NCBI GenBank assembly: GCA_043228905.1
Contig: JBHGNT010000018.1
Span: forward strand, 1,426,001 to 1,490,000
Reading direction: 5' to 3'
Length of the DNA stretch: 64,000 nucleotides
Source: Azolla caroliniana
Taxonomy: Eukaryota > Polypodiophyta
Shown here one piece after another: positions 54,504 through 64,000 of the stretch; the first letter of the stretch is position 1, and each line of letters starts with the position of its first letter. The translations under genes and the position numbers were made by a program. The notes beneath the pieces are model-generated. The model had not been told where the DNA came from. It did not search any database and was given only the letters and a program-made list of their open reading frames with translations.

Positions 54504-56243
54504 TTTTACTAACAATTTTTTTGTTGTTTTGATGTTTTTTGCGTGTGAGCGAGGGGGATCTAACAAGGCTCGTCATGCTCTTCTCAGGATCAAAACAACA
54601 CTCTAAACCCGGTATTCTTCTTTTTTGATCTCTTCTCTTTTTCTATTATGCGTTCTTTATGGTCGAATCAAATTGGTATTACGTTTTATTCTCTTTCTTT
54701 CTACCTCCTACTATGCTACGATTTTACTTATTATTATGCATCGGGCCGAGCGTGTTTGCACTAATCGCACACGCTCAACTCATGGCCTTTTGCATATTGC
54801 GATATATATCCCACTCTCTCCTCTCTTGAACTCTTACGATAATAATTATTCTTGTGCATTGGGTCGAGCGTGTTTGCTCTAATCGCACACGCTTATCTCA
54901 TGGCCGTTTTGCATATGATGTTGAGTATACCACTCTTCCCCTCTATTGAGCCATCACTTGGCCGATTCTAAGGGATGATGTGGCCTTGAAGAGGTGTATG
55001 TTGCCTACCTATGCCACTCTACTCTCTATTAAGCCATCAATTGGCCGATTCTATGGGATGTTGTGGCCTTGACAAGGTATATGTAGCTTACATATGCCAC
55101 TTTCCTTTTTAATTAGCCATCAATTGGCCGATTCTAAGGGATGATGGGGCCTTGATGAGGTATATGTCACTTACCTATGCCACTTTCCTCTTTAATTAGC
55201 CATTACTTGGCCGATTCTAGGGATATGTGGTGGTCTTGAGGAGGTGCATGTCAACTACCCTAGGGTTTCGTATCTTAGGGCATGTTTGATTCCATACACC
55301 TAATTGTTGATTATTCTAATTAAATTTTAATTTCATAAGTATTGTTTCACTTATATGATTTTCTAGTAATTATTATTTACCCGCCCACAATTAACTCTCC
55401 TTTTTCCACTTCCTTTTCGTGTATAAAGTATTTACATCGTTTATTTTTAATGTAACCTTTACGTGTAGACTATTTTTTCGTAGGGAGTGGCTTGTTGAAC
55501 GATTTTTTTTTCAACGGGTCATCTAGGTTTAACTCTTATCATCAAGCCTTAGAAAACGAGTAAAACCATATGAGTTCCCTTATTGATGTTTTACTCATGG
55601 ATTTGAGTATTACATCTTTGCGCACAACACCGTCATCACTTGTATCAATTTGAGGCTTATGTCACAATTGTGCAAGTTATAACAATCATATTGGGATGTA
55701 TATGTGCATACCTTGCACTTCCCATTTATTTGTGACATTGTTTTTTTCGTAGGTAACACATGGGTTCTTTTTTTTACCCTTGTTTTCGTCACTACTTAAC
55801 TCTTATGAGTAGTGCCTTATTTTATCATTTTATCATCACGTTTGCTTATTGCTCGCAAGACTAGAATATTACTTGTGAGTGCACTTGTTTTTTCACGTAA
55901 TACACTTTCTCGACCATATAATACATGATGGGTTGGCATTAATATAAGGCTATCTAGGAAATTTCATTGATGTAAGAACCATGGTTGAGCCTCGGGGAGC
56001 CGCCATGATTACTCAAGATAGAGATCCGAGAAATACATCTTAGCTATGTTTTCCCCCATGGTTTTTAAAACACCATAGTGTTACCATAGTTATCGGATCT
56101 CGAATCACATCTCATATGTCTAGAGGGGTAAAGACATGAGATACTTTCTTGGATAAAGTTCTTTCAATCAAAATTTCAAGCATTCATTTTGCTTGTGTAT
56201 TTTCTGAACCTCCTTATTTTATTGCATACCCACAGCGTGCATC
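54504..56243 (+). other. Untranslated leader of the gypsy element, with tandem repeats
   Basis: About 1.74 kb without long open frames before gag. A roughly 115-bp unit with GAGCGTGTTTGC and TAATCGCACACGC is present twice (about 54735 and 54850). An 83-bp unit with GGCCGATTCTA starts at 54949, 55032, 55115 and 55198. The packaging signal may lie here; that is inference. Confidence 0.8.
54949..55250. repeat. 83-bp tandem repeat, four units
   Basis: Units begin AGCCATCA-TTGGCCGATTC at exactly 83-bp spacing (54949, 55032, 55115, 55198). The last is partial. Confidence 0.92.
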
Positions 56244-57215
56244 ATGGAACAAGTTTTGAACGCAGTTGGAACGATCTCTCCAAATGAGACCTCTCAACCC
56301 CAATCCGCATCTCGCACACAAGCTGAGATCACTATTGAGCAATTGCTCACTACTACCTTGAATCAATTGGCCGAAATGAGACAGGCCAATATGGCATTGG
56401 AAAAGAAATTCCAAGAATTAACTATTGAGTCCAAGAAAGAAGGTGAACCTTCCTTCGTAGTCACGCCTTTCAAGGGAGATAAGAAAGAAAGAACCGAGGA
56501 GGCCATTAGCACTTGGCTTGGTCGTTGGGAGTCTCACTTTGAGCTTCATCCCAAGCCCGATGCAGTAAAAATTGGTTATGTCGGTCGTGAGTTAGGTGGC
56601 CGAGCTGCTGCTTGGTGGCGTGGCCTAAGGACCGCAAAAAACTTACCCACAACTTGGGAAGGTTTCGTTGATGTTTTTAAGAAACAATTCTTGCAGCCAC
56701 CTTCTCAAACCGAACAAGCGCAACACTTGCTCACATTGTCTAGTAAGCCAGTTACCTCTCTCGAGGATTATGTGCATCACGCTCGGACCCAGATCCAAAA
56801 ATCGGGACTTACGGGTGAGAAATGGTTTGTCGCTTGTTTTTTGAATGGTATTCCCAATGGGGATTATCATTGGATTGTCCATGACAAGGACCCCACAACT
56901 TTCGAGGAAGCCGTCAACATTGTGCTGCGATACCATAGGACTTCCAAGAAAGACCACAATAAACCTGAGTTCGCCAAAACTCCGAATGTCAAGTTCATTG
57001 GGAAACGTAAGCAATCCAGTGACACTCTTGACCGCGACTCAAAGAAACCGAACCTCTTCTGTGCATATTGCAAGAAGCGGGGCCACACAAAGGATACCTG
57101 TCGTCGTCTTGAGAGGAAGTCAATGAACACCCCTCCTCAAGACAAATCTACGAGTCACACAGGTGAGTCTTGTGATATTGTTGAAGTTCATACCAATCAC
57201 TTTAAGTTTATGTGA
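56244..57215 (+). CDS. gag: Gypsy Gag (capsid/nucleocapsid), 323 aa
   Basis: The retrotransposon Gag domain lies at about residues 85-235 ([40 protein letters not shown]). A CCHC zinc knuckle near 270-285, [14 protein letters not shown], has the classical C-x2-C-x4-H-x4-C spacing. Gag forms the virus-like particle and binds the element RNA. The start is the ATG at 56244, shortly after the leader. The end overlaps the pol frame by 53 nt, with pol in the +1 frame. No stop or frameshift interrupts it. Confidence 0.93.
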   Translation: MEQVLNAVGTISPNETSQPQSASRTQAEITIEQLLTTTLNQLAEMRQANMALEKKFQELTIESKKEGEPSFVVTPFKGDKKERTEEAISTWLGRWESHFELHPKPDAVKIGYVGRELGGRAAAWWRGLRTAKNLPTTWEGFVDVFKKQFLQPPSQTEQAQHLLTLSSKPVTSLEDYVHHARTQIQKSGLTGEKWFVACFLNGIPNGDYHWIVHDKDPTTFEEAVNIVLRYHRTSKKDHNKPEFAKTPNVKFIGKRKQSSDTLDRDSKKPNLFCAYCKKRGHTKDTCRRLERKSMNTPPQDKSTSHTGESCDIVEVHTNHFKFM

Positions 57216-60200
57216 AAGCACTTTTCCTTCACATTTACTTGGACCTAATGATTTACTCCGAGCAGTCGGATATATCAATGGAACACAAGCACATTTCTTG
57301 TTTGATTCCAGTAGTTCTCACAATTTTCTTAATGATCACTTTGTGCAGCAAATGGAGCTCCACATAAACGCAAGTGATCATATCTATCAAGTTCACATGG
57401 CAAATGGAAACGTTCAATACATCAGTGGCATTGTTTGTCAACTGCCAATTCAAATAGATACTTATTTGGAGAAGCTTGACTTTCATGTTATGAAATTACA
57501 ATCCGCAGATGTCATTTTAGGATATCGTTGGTTTTTTAATAAAAACCCTTCTTTGTCCATTGATTGGGTTAATCACTCAATCACATTTGAACTTAATAAT
57601 TGTAAACATTTTATTCAATGTTCCAAACTTCCTTCTCATTCACTTGTGTCTTCTAAATCTTTAAGTGAGTATTCTAGTTCATTAATTTATTCGTGTGTAA
57701 TTGATCCTACGGTTCAATTTTATTATTTTAATATTGACGCCACACAATTACCACATTTTGAGCAACGATTACTCGACTCTATTTTAGAGGATTTTCAAGA
57801 TGTGTTTCCTACTGAATTACCACTTACTTTACCACCTAAACGTAATGTGGACCATCAAATTGAACTCATCCCTGGGGCTGCTCCTGTGAGCATTCCACCT
57901 TACCGACTTAGTCGATTAGAAGAGGATGAGATCGCTAAACAACTTAAGGAATACTTGAGTATGGGCCACATTAGGTATAGTAAATCACCTTGGGGTGCGC
58001 CAGTTCTATTAGTCAAGAAGAAGGAAGGTTCGTGGCGAATGTGTATCAATTATCGCCCTTTGAATAAAATGACAATTAAGAATGCATATCCATTACCTCG
58101 TGCCGATGATTTGATTGATCGTTTGCACGGGGCTCGATATTTTACGAAAATTGACTTACGAACTGGTTATCATCAGATTCGCATCGCCGAGGATGATATT
58201 CCTAAAACCGCTTTTCGTACGCGCTATGGCCATTATGAGTTTTTAGTCATGCCATTTGGGTTGACTAATGCTCCAGCCACATTCCAACAAGCGATGAATG
58301 ATGTTTTCCGAGATCAACTCGGTGATTTTGTTGTCGTCTTCTTGGATGATATTTTGATATATAGCCGTACCTTGCAAGATCATGTTCAACATGTTCGATT
58401 TGTTTTGCGAAAGTTGCGTGACAACTCTTTCTATGCAAAACATTCAAAATGTGACTTCTTCCAAAAATCTATTGTGTACCTAGGTCATTTAATTACAGAA
58501 AATGGCGTTGAAATTGAACCTTCTCGTATTGAAAAGGTTAAACTTTGGCCCATTCCTCGTAATATTCGTGAACTTAGATCATTCTTAGGGTTTGTTGGAT
58601 TTTTACGAAAATCAATTCGTAACTATTCCAAATTGACTACGCCATTAACTGACCTTTTAAAAGGTCATCCACGTAAGTCTGTCAAACCAATTTCATGGAA
58701 TGAACAACTTGACAAATCATTTGAGACACTCAAGGAGCATGTGTGTCAGGCTCCCACTCTTCTATTACCAGACCCTTCTAAGCCTTTCTCAATTGAAACC
58801 GATGCTAGTGATTATGCTATTGGTGCCGTTCTTTATCAAGGTGGTCACCCTATCGCTTTTGAAAGTAAGAAGCTTGATGCTGCTCAATCTCGGTATTCGG
58901 TTCAAGAGAAAGAGTTGTTTACGGTGATACACGCACTTAAAACATGGAGGCACTATCTCTATGGAAATAAATTTGTGGTTACAACAGACCATCAATCATT
59001 AAAGTATTTTTGTGACCAGCCCGATCTTGTTGGTCGTAAAGGCCGTTGGGCTGACCTTATGCAAGATTTTGATTTTTCCATACGATATCGCAAGGGTTCT
59101 ATGAACACCGTTGCTGATGCTCTTAGTCGCATTAAAGAAGTTAACATGCTTAGCTTCACGGAAATAAAATCTGATCTTTTAGATCACCTTCGAGGGAAAT
59201 ACCTTGATGATAGTTATTTCTCAAAATACTGGACGAAAGCCGAATCTGGTTTAGATGCCGATACTAGCACCCTACCCTCGAAGGCGACCTTTCACATTAC
59301 AAACGGTTTGCTCTACCGTAGTGGAAAGGTCTGTGTTCCAGATTTACCAAATGTTAAACAGAAAATTTTTCATGAATGTCATGATGCACCATCTGCTGGT
59401 CATCCTGGAATACAACGCACACTCGTTCTCATCTCGTGTACTTTTTTCTGGCCTAAGATGCGCTCTGACGTGCATAAATACGTAACTCAATGCTTACAAT
59501 GTCAGATTAATAAGTCGGAACGACTTAAAGCTGTTGGTCTTTTACATCCCTTAGATATTCCCAACAATAAATGGGAAAGTATCTCGATGGATTTTATTGT
59601 TAGTTTACCTCGTACACAGAGGGGTCATGATGCCATATGGGTTGTCGTTGACAGGCTAACAAAATTAGCTAGATTTATTCCTACAGAAACCACGGTAACC
59701 GCTCAACAGTTGGCTTATCAATTTGTTGATGAGTTATTTCGTTTTTATGGATTACCGATGGATATTGTTAGTGATCGAGATTCCAAGTTTACTAGTGACT
59801 TTTGGACTCAGGTCTTTAAGAAACTAGAAACTACGTTGAGCATGAGTTCCGCAGATCATCCTCAGTCTGATGGACAAACTGAACGAGTTAATCAAATTAT
59901 TGAGGACATGCTTCGAGCTTATGTAGCAAAAACCCCTTCTAAGTGGGAGCAATACCTTCCTATCTTAGAATTTGCCTATAATAGCTCTAAACATACATCC
60001 ACTGGATATAGTCCTTTTATGTTGATGTATGGTTTTCAGCCACGTGCCCCAGTTGATGTCACGATTCATCGTGATACATTAGACAGTACACGCAATTTTT
60101 TGCAAGACATGAACCAAATGTTGCATATTGCCAAAGAAAATGTCAAGACAGCTCAAGATCGTGCTCGATTTTATGCTGATCAGGATAGACGTCCTCGTGC

Positions 60201-60648
60201 ATTTACTATTGGTCAAAAAGTTTTTTTGCGTGTCCCGACTGATTCTACATCATTATCTACGGGCAAGTGCGCTAAGTTAGCCCCACGATATTGTGGCCCA
60301 TTTGAAATCCTTAAGCGAGTTGGGTCATCTGCTTATCACCTTGCCTTACCTCGTAACGTTGGTATTCATCCTGTTTTTCACGTCAGTCGTCTAAAACCAT
60401 TTTTAGGCTCTGGTGATAACACCATCACAATCCAAGATCTTGTAACATTAGAGGATTTTTCTTACAAACCTCATGTTCCTGAACGAATTCTTGATTCTCG
60501 TACTAAACGTTTACGTTCTAAAGAGATTCGGCTATTCAAGATCAAATGGATGGATAAACCTATTGATGATGCCACATGGGAACGCGAGCATTCGCTTAAG
60601 GCACAATTTCCTCACTTTATATTGCAAGAGTGCAATCTTTTGAAGTAG
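57163..60648 (+). CDS. pol: Gypsy Pol: protease, RT, RNase H, integrase, chromodomain (1161 aa)
   Basis: One uninterrupted frame. The protease motif near residue 47 reads [13 protein letters not shown] where most relatives have DSG or DTG. RT covers about 255-445, with [11 protein letters not shown] and [11 protein letters not shown] (catalytic Asp pair at about 394-395). RNase H begins near 541 with [12 protein letters not shown]. The integrase has the H-H-C-C finger region near 735-780 and catalytic Asp810, Asp871 and Glu907, with the expected 35-residue spacing between the last two. The C-terminus near 1105-1155 ([30 protein letters not shown]) is chromodomain-like, placing it with the chromoviruses. 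Translation probably needs a +1 frameshift or re-initiation within the 53-nt gag overlap. Confidence 0.94.
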   Translation: MSLVILLKFIPITLSLCESTFPSHLLGPNDLLRAVGYINGTQAHFLFDSSSSHNFLNDHFVQQMELHINASDHIYQVHMANGNVQYISGIVCQLPIQIDTYLEKLDFHVMKLQSADVILGYRWFFNKNPSLSIDWVNHSITFELNNCKHFIQCSKLPSHSLVSSKSLSEYSSSLIYSCVIDPTVQFYYFNIDATQLPHFEQRLLDSILEDFQDVFPTELPLTLPPKRNVDHQIELIPGAAPVSIPPYRLSRLEEDEIAKQLKEYLSMGHIRYSKSPWGAPVLLVKKKEGSWRMCINYRPLNKMTIKNAYPLPRADDLIDRLHGARYFTKIDLRTGYHQIRIAEDDIPKTAFRTRYGHYEFLVMPFGLTNAPATFQQAMNDVFRDQLGDFVVVFLDDILIYSRTLQDHVQHVRFVLRKLRDNSFYAKHSKCDFFQKSIVYLGHLITENGVEIEPSRIEKVKLWPIPRNIRELRSFLGFVGFLRKSIRNYSKLTTPLTDLLKGHPRKSVKPISWNEQLDKSFETLKEHVCQAPTLLLPDPSKPFSIETDASDYAIGAVLYQGGHPIAFESKKLDAAQSRYSVQEKELFTVIHALKTWRHYLYGNKFVVTTDHQSLKYFCDQPDLVGRKGRWADLMQDFDFSIRYRKGSMNTVADALSRIKEVNMLSFTEIKSDLLDHLRGKYLDDSYFSKYWTKAESGLDADTSTLPSKATFHITNGLLYRSGKVCVPDLPNVKQKIFHECHDAPSAGHPGIQRTLVLISCTFFWPKMRSDVHKYVTQCLQCQINKSERLKAVGLLHPLDIPNNKWESISMDFIVSLPRTQRGHDAIWVVVDRLTKLARFIPTETTVTAQQLAYQFVDELFRFYGLPMDIVSDRDSKFTSDFWTQVFKKLETTLSMSSADHPQSDGQTERVNQIIEDMLRAYVAKTPSKWEQYLPILEFAYNSSKHTSTGYSPFMLMYGFQPRAPVDVTIHRDTLDSTRNFLQDMNQMLHIAKENVKTAQDRARFYADQDRRPRAFTIGQKVFLRVPTDSTSLSTGKCAKLAPRYCGPFEILKRVGSSAYHLALPRNVGIHPVFHVSRLKPFLGSGDNTITIQDLVTLEDFSYKPHVPERILDSRTKRLRSKEIRLFKIKWMDKPIDDATWEREHSLKAQFPHFILQECNLLK

Positions 60649-60655
60649 GGGAGTA
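60642..60655 (+). other. Polypurine tract of the gypsy element
   Basis: GAAGTAGGGGAGTA overlaps the pol stop region and lies directly before the 3' LTR; it is the plus-strand primer site. Confidence 0.85.
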
Positions 60656-61129
60656 TGTTATGTACACATAACGTTGGTGAGGGTAGGTCACTAATATTTA
60701 CATTAGTGAAGGGTATGTTCACTATTATTAAAAAGGGGACTAATGATTGGATAGAATGAATGATATGTGCATGCACTATCATGATTTAGACAACCAATGA
60801 ATAGAGAGCCTTTTAGAAAGGCACATCTATTCAAGGGGCCTAGGAAAAGGTATAAATATGAGGCTTAGCTACCCTCATAGGGATCATCACGTCGGAAGGC
60901 TGCTGTCGTAGACACCGGTGGTGCGGGCTAGGCTTTCGTCTCGACGATCGTGTTTATCTCTTCCAAGGTATTAGTCATCCTAATATCCGGCGGTATGGGA
61001 CGTCGGTGGTAGGTTGGTTATGTCTAGATCATAGCTCGGGGGTGGTCGGGTGGAACGGGTTCTTCTATCCAATCTATTTTCTTCCTTTTTACTTGATTTG
61101 GTCTATTGATTAGTAATAGACTCTTAACA
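60656..61129 (+). repeat. 3' LTR of the gypsy element
   Basis: 474 bp, same length as the 5' LTR and identical on reading, followed by target duplication TAGGG at 61130-61134. Confidence 0.95.
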
Positions 61130-61614
61130 TAGGGACACGTGACCTATGAGACTAACCCACGTCTTTTACGACTATGCTTTTTGAATTGCAATGGATACCC
61201 ATGGAATGCAGGATTGGCATAGAGGAGTTCATCAATGACTCAGATATTACACTTCTTGTTGAAACATGGGAGCATGATACTCAAAGGATTCAAGGTTTAG
61301 GAAACTATAATGTACACTCTTTGATATGGGAGAAAAATCCAAGACAAAGAAGAGGACAAGGAGGGGTGGCATGTTTGATTAAGAAGGAAATAAAGAAATA
61401 TGTGTCAATAGTAAAAAATGATGAACTTAAATGCTACATATGGCTCAAAATAGAAATACCTAATGATTTTCCCACTTTTGTAGTTGGATGTTACATTCCT
61501 CATCAAGATTCTAACTTTTATGTTTGTTTGGATAAAGATCAACCGTTTGCCAATCTAGAAGATGATATTACTTATTTCAAATTCAAAGGGGAAGTTATTG
61601 TCTTTGGTGACATG
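61130..61614 (+). pseudogene. LINE ORF2 endonuclease, N-terminal part
   Basis: Continues the LINE interrupted at 54016. The open frame from 61174 contains DITLLVETWEHD, GQGGVACLIKKEI, FVVGCYIPHQDSNFYV and GEVIVFGDM, the metal- and phosphate-binding blocks of an apurinic-type endonuclease. Immediately before it, NCNGYPWNAG is readable in another frame, so there is at least one frameshift. It is cut after GDM by an LTR insertion; the missing NAR block continues at 62621. Confidence 0.88.
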
Positions 61615-61724
61615 TGTCAAGATTCGAACTCTTGACATGACCATGTTATAATCGAGTGTTATGTGTTAACCACACATCTAGCATATAATCATGTATATAC
61701 TTCCTCATTGTAGGTTTTAGCTAG

Positions 61725-62055
61725 TTCCTGGTGAGGGCCACATGGTCGCTCACGCCCGTTTGTGTTCCTGTTGCCGGTGAGGGTCACATGGTCGCTCACT
61801 CCCGTTCGTGTTCCAATCTCTGGTGAGGACCACACATGGCTGCTCACTCCAACTATTGTTCGTGTTCCAGATCCCAGTGAGGACCGACATGGTCGCTCAT
61901 GCCCGTTGTTGTTCATATTCTAGTTCCTGGTGAGGACCACACATGGTCGATTACTCCCGTTCGTGTTCCTGTTCCCGGTGAGGGCCACATGGTCGCTCAC
62001 TCGTTCGTGTTCCATTTCTCAGTGAGGACAACATGGTCGCTCATGCCCATTGGTG
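61725..62055. repeat. ~48-bp minisatellite inside the miniature LTR element
   Basis: Seven units of GGTGAGGRCCACATGGTCGC followed by TCACTCCCGTTCGTGTTCC, with lengths varying between about 43 and 55 bp. Confidence 0.88.
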
Positions 62056-62192
62056 TTAAATACCTCGTCTTGTGGAAGGGTTACTCCTTGTCTAGGATTT
62101 ACAAAATACTTTAGAGGTGATCTAAGATTTTCATCAACAATATCCCCTTAAGCCGACAAACGATTTGGAAGCCATCGTTGGAGGGGGGATAA

Positions 62193-62620
62193 TGTCAAGA
62201 TTCGAACTCTTGACATGACCATGTTATAATCAAGTGTTATGTGTTAACCACACATCTAGCATATAATCATATGTATATACTTCCTCATTGTAGGTTTTAG
62301 CTAGCATCATGTGCATAATTTCTCCCTTGTATTATTTACTCTTGGCACATGCATGCGTACCTACTGCCGACATGCTCTATTGTATCACATGCGTGCAACA
62401 GGTATGCATGCCACTTAGTATAAATAGTTGAGTTCACCTTGAAGGAATTCAAGGTGAACAACGCCAGTCATGGACATATCAATCTAGTATTCTCATTTCA
62501 CCCATCTTCTCTCCTTAATCTTCATCTCTATCTTTATGCTCTTGTGTTATTCCGTCATCGCTCCGTCGTAGCCTCATCATCCGTGCTTCGTCTTAGTTCG
62601 CACTTGGTGTGTCCGTGACA
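62193..62620 (+). repeat. Right LTR of the miniature element (428 bp)
   Basis: TGTCAAGATTCG to CCGTGACA. A TATA-like GTATAAATAG is at about 62418-62428. Its first 110 bp match 61615-61724 closely. Confidence 0.8.
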
Positions 62621-63106
62621 GTATGAATGCTCGTACAAGAAGTTTCCAACTTGATTCACAAGAATCTTTCATGCCATATATCTCAAGGATGCAAGAGGAT
62701 ATGCAAATGTATAGCCACTCTTCTAGTGAGGAAAAAGATCCGGACCAATTTGGGAAACTCCTACAAATCTGCAATAGTACCCGATTGCTTATTGCAAATG
62801 GTGTTTCCTTATGGCCCAACACTAATGGTTTTACATGTAGAAAACACAATGGAAATAGTGTGATTGACTATGTGCTACTTTCTGAAGGTATTTTGAATCA
62901 TATACATAAATTCTCACTTGGTGAATAGACACCGAAATCCGATCATAGGACTTTGTGTATTGATCTCAAATGTATGCATAGGTTTGATTGTGAGAAGGCC
63001 ATTAAAGATAGTAAACAACCTCACTTGAGCATGAACCTTAAGCGAGACATATTCCAAGATAGTTGAGGATATGTTACAAATGACAAAGATACAACATGTT
63101 GCCACA
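62621..63106 (+). pseudogene. LINE ORF2 endonuclease, C-terminal part
   Basis: Resumes with MNARTRSFQLDSQESFMP and continues through SVIDYVLLSEGILNHIH to KSDHRTLCIDL, matching 18270-18700 closely. A TAG near 62927 breaks the frame. It ends at 63106 (GCCACA), where another LTR-like sequence begins. Confidence 0.88.
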
Positions 63107-63625
63107 TGTCATAGACACACCAAGCGCAGACTAGGACGGAGCACAGATGATGGGACTACGTTGTTACGGGCATGACCATATAATATCCCGTGGTGAGAAT
63201 TTACCATAGTATTCTATACACGTGGATAAGTGTGGGGGTTAAACGAGAGTGTAAAGAAGGGGAGGATTACTTTTAATCCTCGGGATTGAGACAGCCCATT
63301 AGGCCAAGTGTGAACTTGCTTGGGGCCTTGGGAATCGCTATAAATAAGAGGCCTAGCTACCCTCATTTCATTATCTTGTTTACTACGTCAAGACTCTGTC
63401 TTGTGGTGGGTCAACTCTTGTAGTGAGCGCGCCAGCACCAGGTACGACTCGACGCCACGACGGTGGTATGGGACGCTGATCAAGGCTCGAGTCTATCTCG
63501 ATCCCTTCGCTCGGATGTGGTCGGGTGGATTGGCACCCTTCTTTCTCTCTCTCCTTTCTATCTATTTATCTTTATTCTATCCTTATCTAATGCTTACATT
63601 AGTCTATGTCTCTAATATACGTAGC
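63107..63625 (+). repeat. Probable LTR of another gypsy-like element
   Basis: Starts TGTCATAGACACACC exactly where LINE homology stops. It contains CTATAAATAAGAGGCCTAGC at about 63340, closely like TATAAATATGAGGCTTAGCTACCCTCAT in the gypsy LTR at 54017, and GGTATGGGACG like the same LTR. The end is not defined. Confidence 0.55.
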
Positions 63626-64000
63626 GACGGATGAACTTCGCAAGGCAAGGAACTCTAGATGTTGTGAGTGACATGAGGGCATGAAGACAGAAATGAAGAT
63701 CAAGGAGACAAAGATGAGGTGAAACGAGAATACTAGATTTATGTGTCAATGACTAGTGTTGAATCCCTTGAAAGGGATCAAGGAGGTTACAAGTATTTAT
63801 ACAAGTTTCGAGATTGAATATCTCTAGAATATACTTGAGAAATATCTCTAGAATATACCATACAATATTTCCAGAATATACTAACAAGTAGAATATTCTA
63901 ATCCTGAAATGTACTATATGCTAGACTATACAATACAAAACCATTATATACAAATACTTGTTCATATCAAAATGGTCGAGCATGATATCTTGTTGATGTG
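63626..64000. other. Unassigned, probably further LTR sequence (window edge)
   Basis: No gene seen. A short repeated block, ATATCTCTAGAATATAC, occurs at about 63819 and 63842. The sequence runs off the window. Confidence 0.4.

Larger units (their letters stand above)
54017..61129 (+). mobile_element. Complete young Ty3/gypsy chromovirus-type retrotransposon (7113 bp)
   Basis: All parts are present: two 474-bp LTRs, 5-bp target duplication TAGGG (54012-54016 and 61130-61134), tRNA-Met primer site, long leader, gag, pol with protease, RT, RNase H, integrase and chromodomain, and a polypurine tract. The two LTRs show no difference that I can find, which indicates a recent insertion. The host sequence is a LINE between ORF1 and ORF2. 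This is the only element in the window that could still be mobile. Confidence 0.95.
61615..62620 (+). mobile_element. Miniature LTR element (~1 kb) inserted in the LINE endonuclease
   Basis: The left end is 110 bp of LTR (61615-61724, TGTCAAGATTCGAACTC) and the right end is a complete 428-bp LTR (62193-62620) ending GTCCGTGACA, giving TGTCA...TGACA termini. A purine tract, GGAGGGGGGATAA, precedes the right LTR. The target duplication is ACATG on the left and GTATG on the right, two mismatches. The interior holds only a minisatellite and about 140 bp, with no coding sequence, so the element is non-autonomous or internally deleted. Confidence 0.78.

Overview
The window looks like nuclear DNA of a land plant. 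It carries intronless L-type lectin receptor-like kinase (LecRK) genes embedded in Ty1/copia, Ty3/gypsy and LINE retrotransposons, small inverted-repeat elements and abundant microsatellites. I see no rRNA, tRNA, CRISPR or bacterial-type operon. The species cannot be fixed from the sequence.

The only host genes that look intact are three LecRK genes on the minus strand: LecRK1 8562-10844, LecRK2 20343-22625 and LecRK3 30714-32990. Each encodes a signal peptide, a legume-lectin ectodomain, one membrane span and an RD-type Ser/Thr kinase, so they should act as plasma-membrane receptors. Three LecRK pseudogenes accompany them: 12705-14460, 24486-25583 and 50423-50999. One decayed exon of a TrmA/RumA-type RNA uracil methyltransferase lies at 52282-52515.

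Layout. 1-6681: a broken copia element interrupted inside its reverse transcriptase by a second, internally deleted copia. 6740-8561: LINE fragments and the 3' flank of LecRK1. 8562-14460: LecRK1, its upstream region, a MITE and a LecRK pseudogene. 14461-20342: a foldback element with long inverted ends, microsatellites and a LINE endonuclease fragment. 20343-25583: LecRK2 and a second copy of the LecRK1 upstream region, MITE and pseudogene. 25578-31056: a second copy of the copia/LINE/3'-flank block, leading into LecRK3. 35181-36690: tandem satellite-like repeats. 36710-50422: a minus-strand nest of at least three copia families, a palindrome-rich array and a nearly full-length LINE ORF2. 50423-52515: a LecRK remnant, its upstream region and the methyltransferase exon. 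52640-63106: LINE pieces split by a young, structurally complete chromodomain gypsy element (54017-61129) and a miniature LTR element. 63107-64000: probably a further LTR.

The most striking structure is a mosaic of two very recent direct duplications, with offsets of 22,152 bp and 11,781 bp and no difference I could find. Together they make LecRK1 a hybrid: its 3' end is LecRK3-type and the rest is LecRK2-type. One breakpoint carries a 6-bp microhomology, CACCAT. The other features I think are least described are a 2-kb array of near-palindromic motifs bounded by inverted repeats (39985-42350), a perfect 32-bp-arm hairpin at a deletion scar in a copia element (38298-38389), and the long-inverted-repeat foldback element at 16022-16804.
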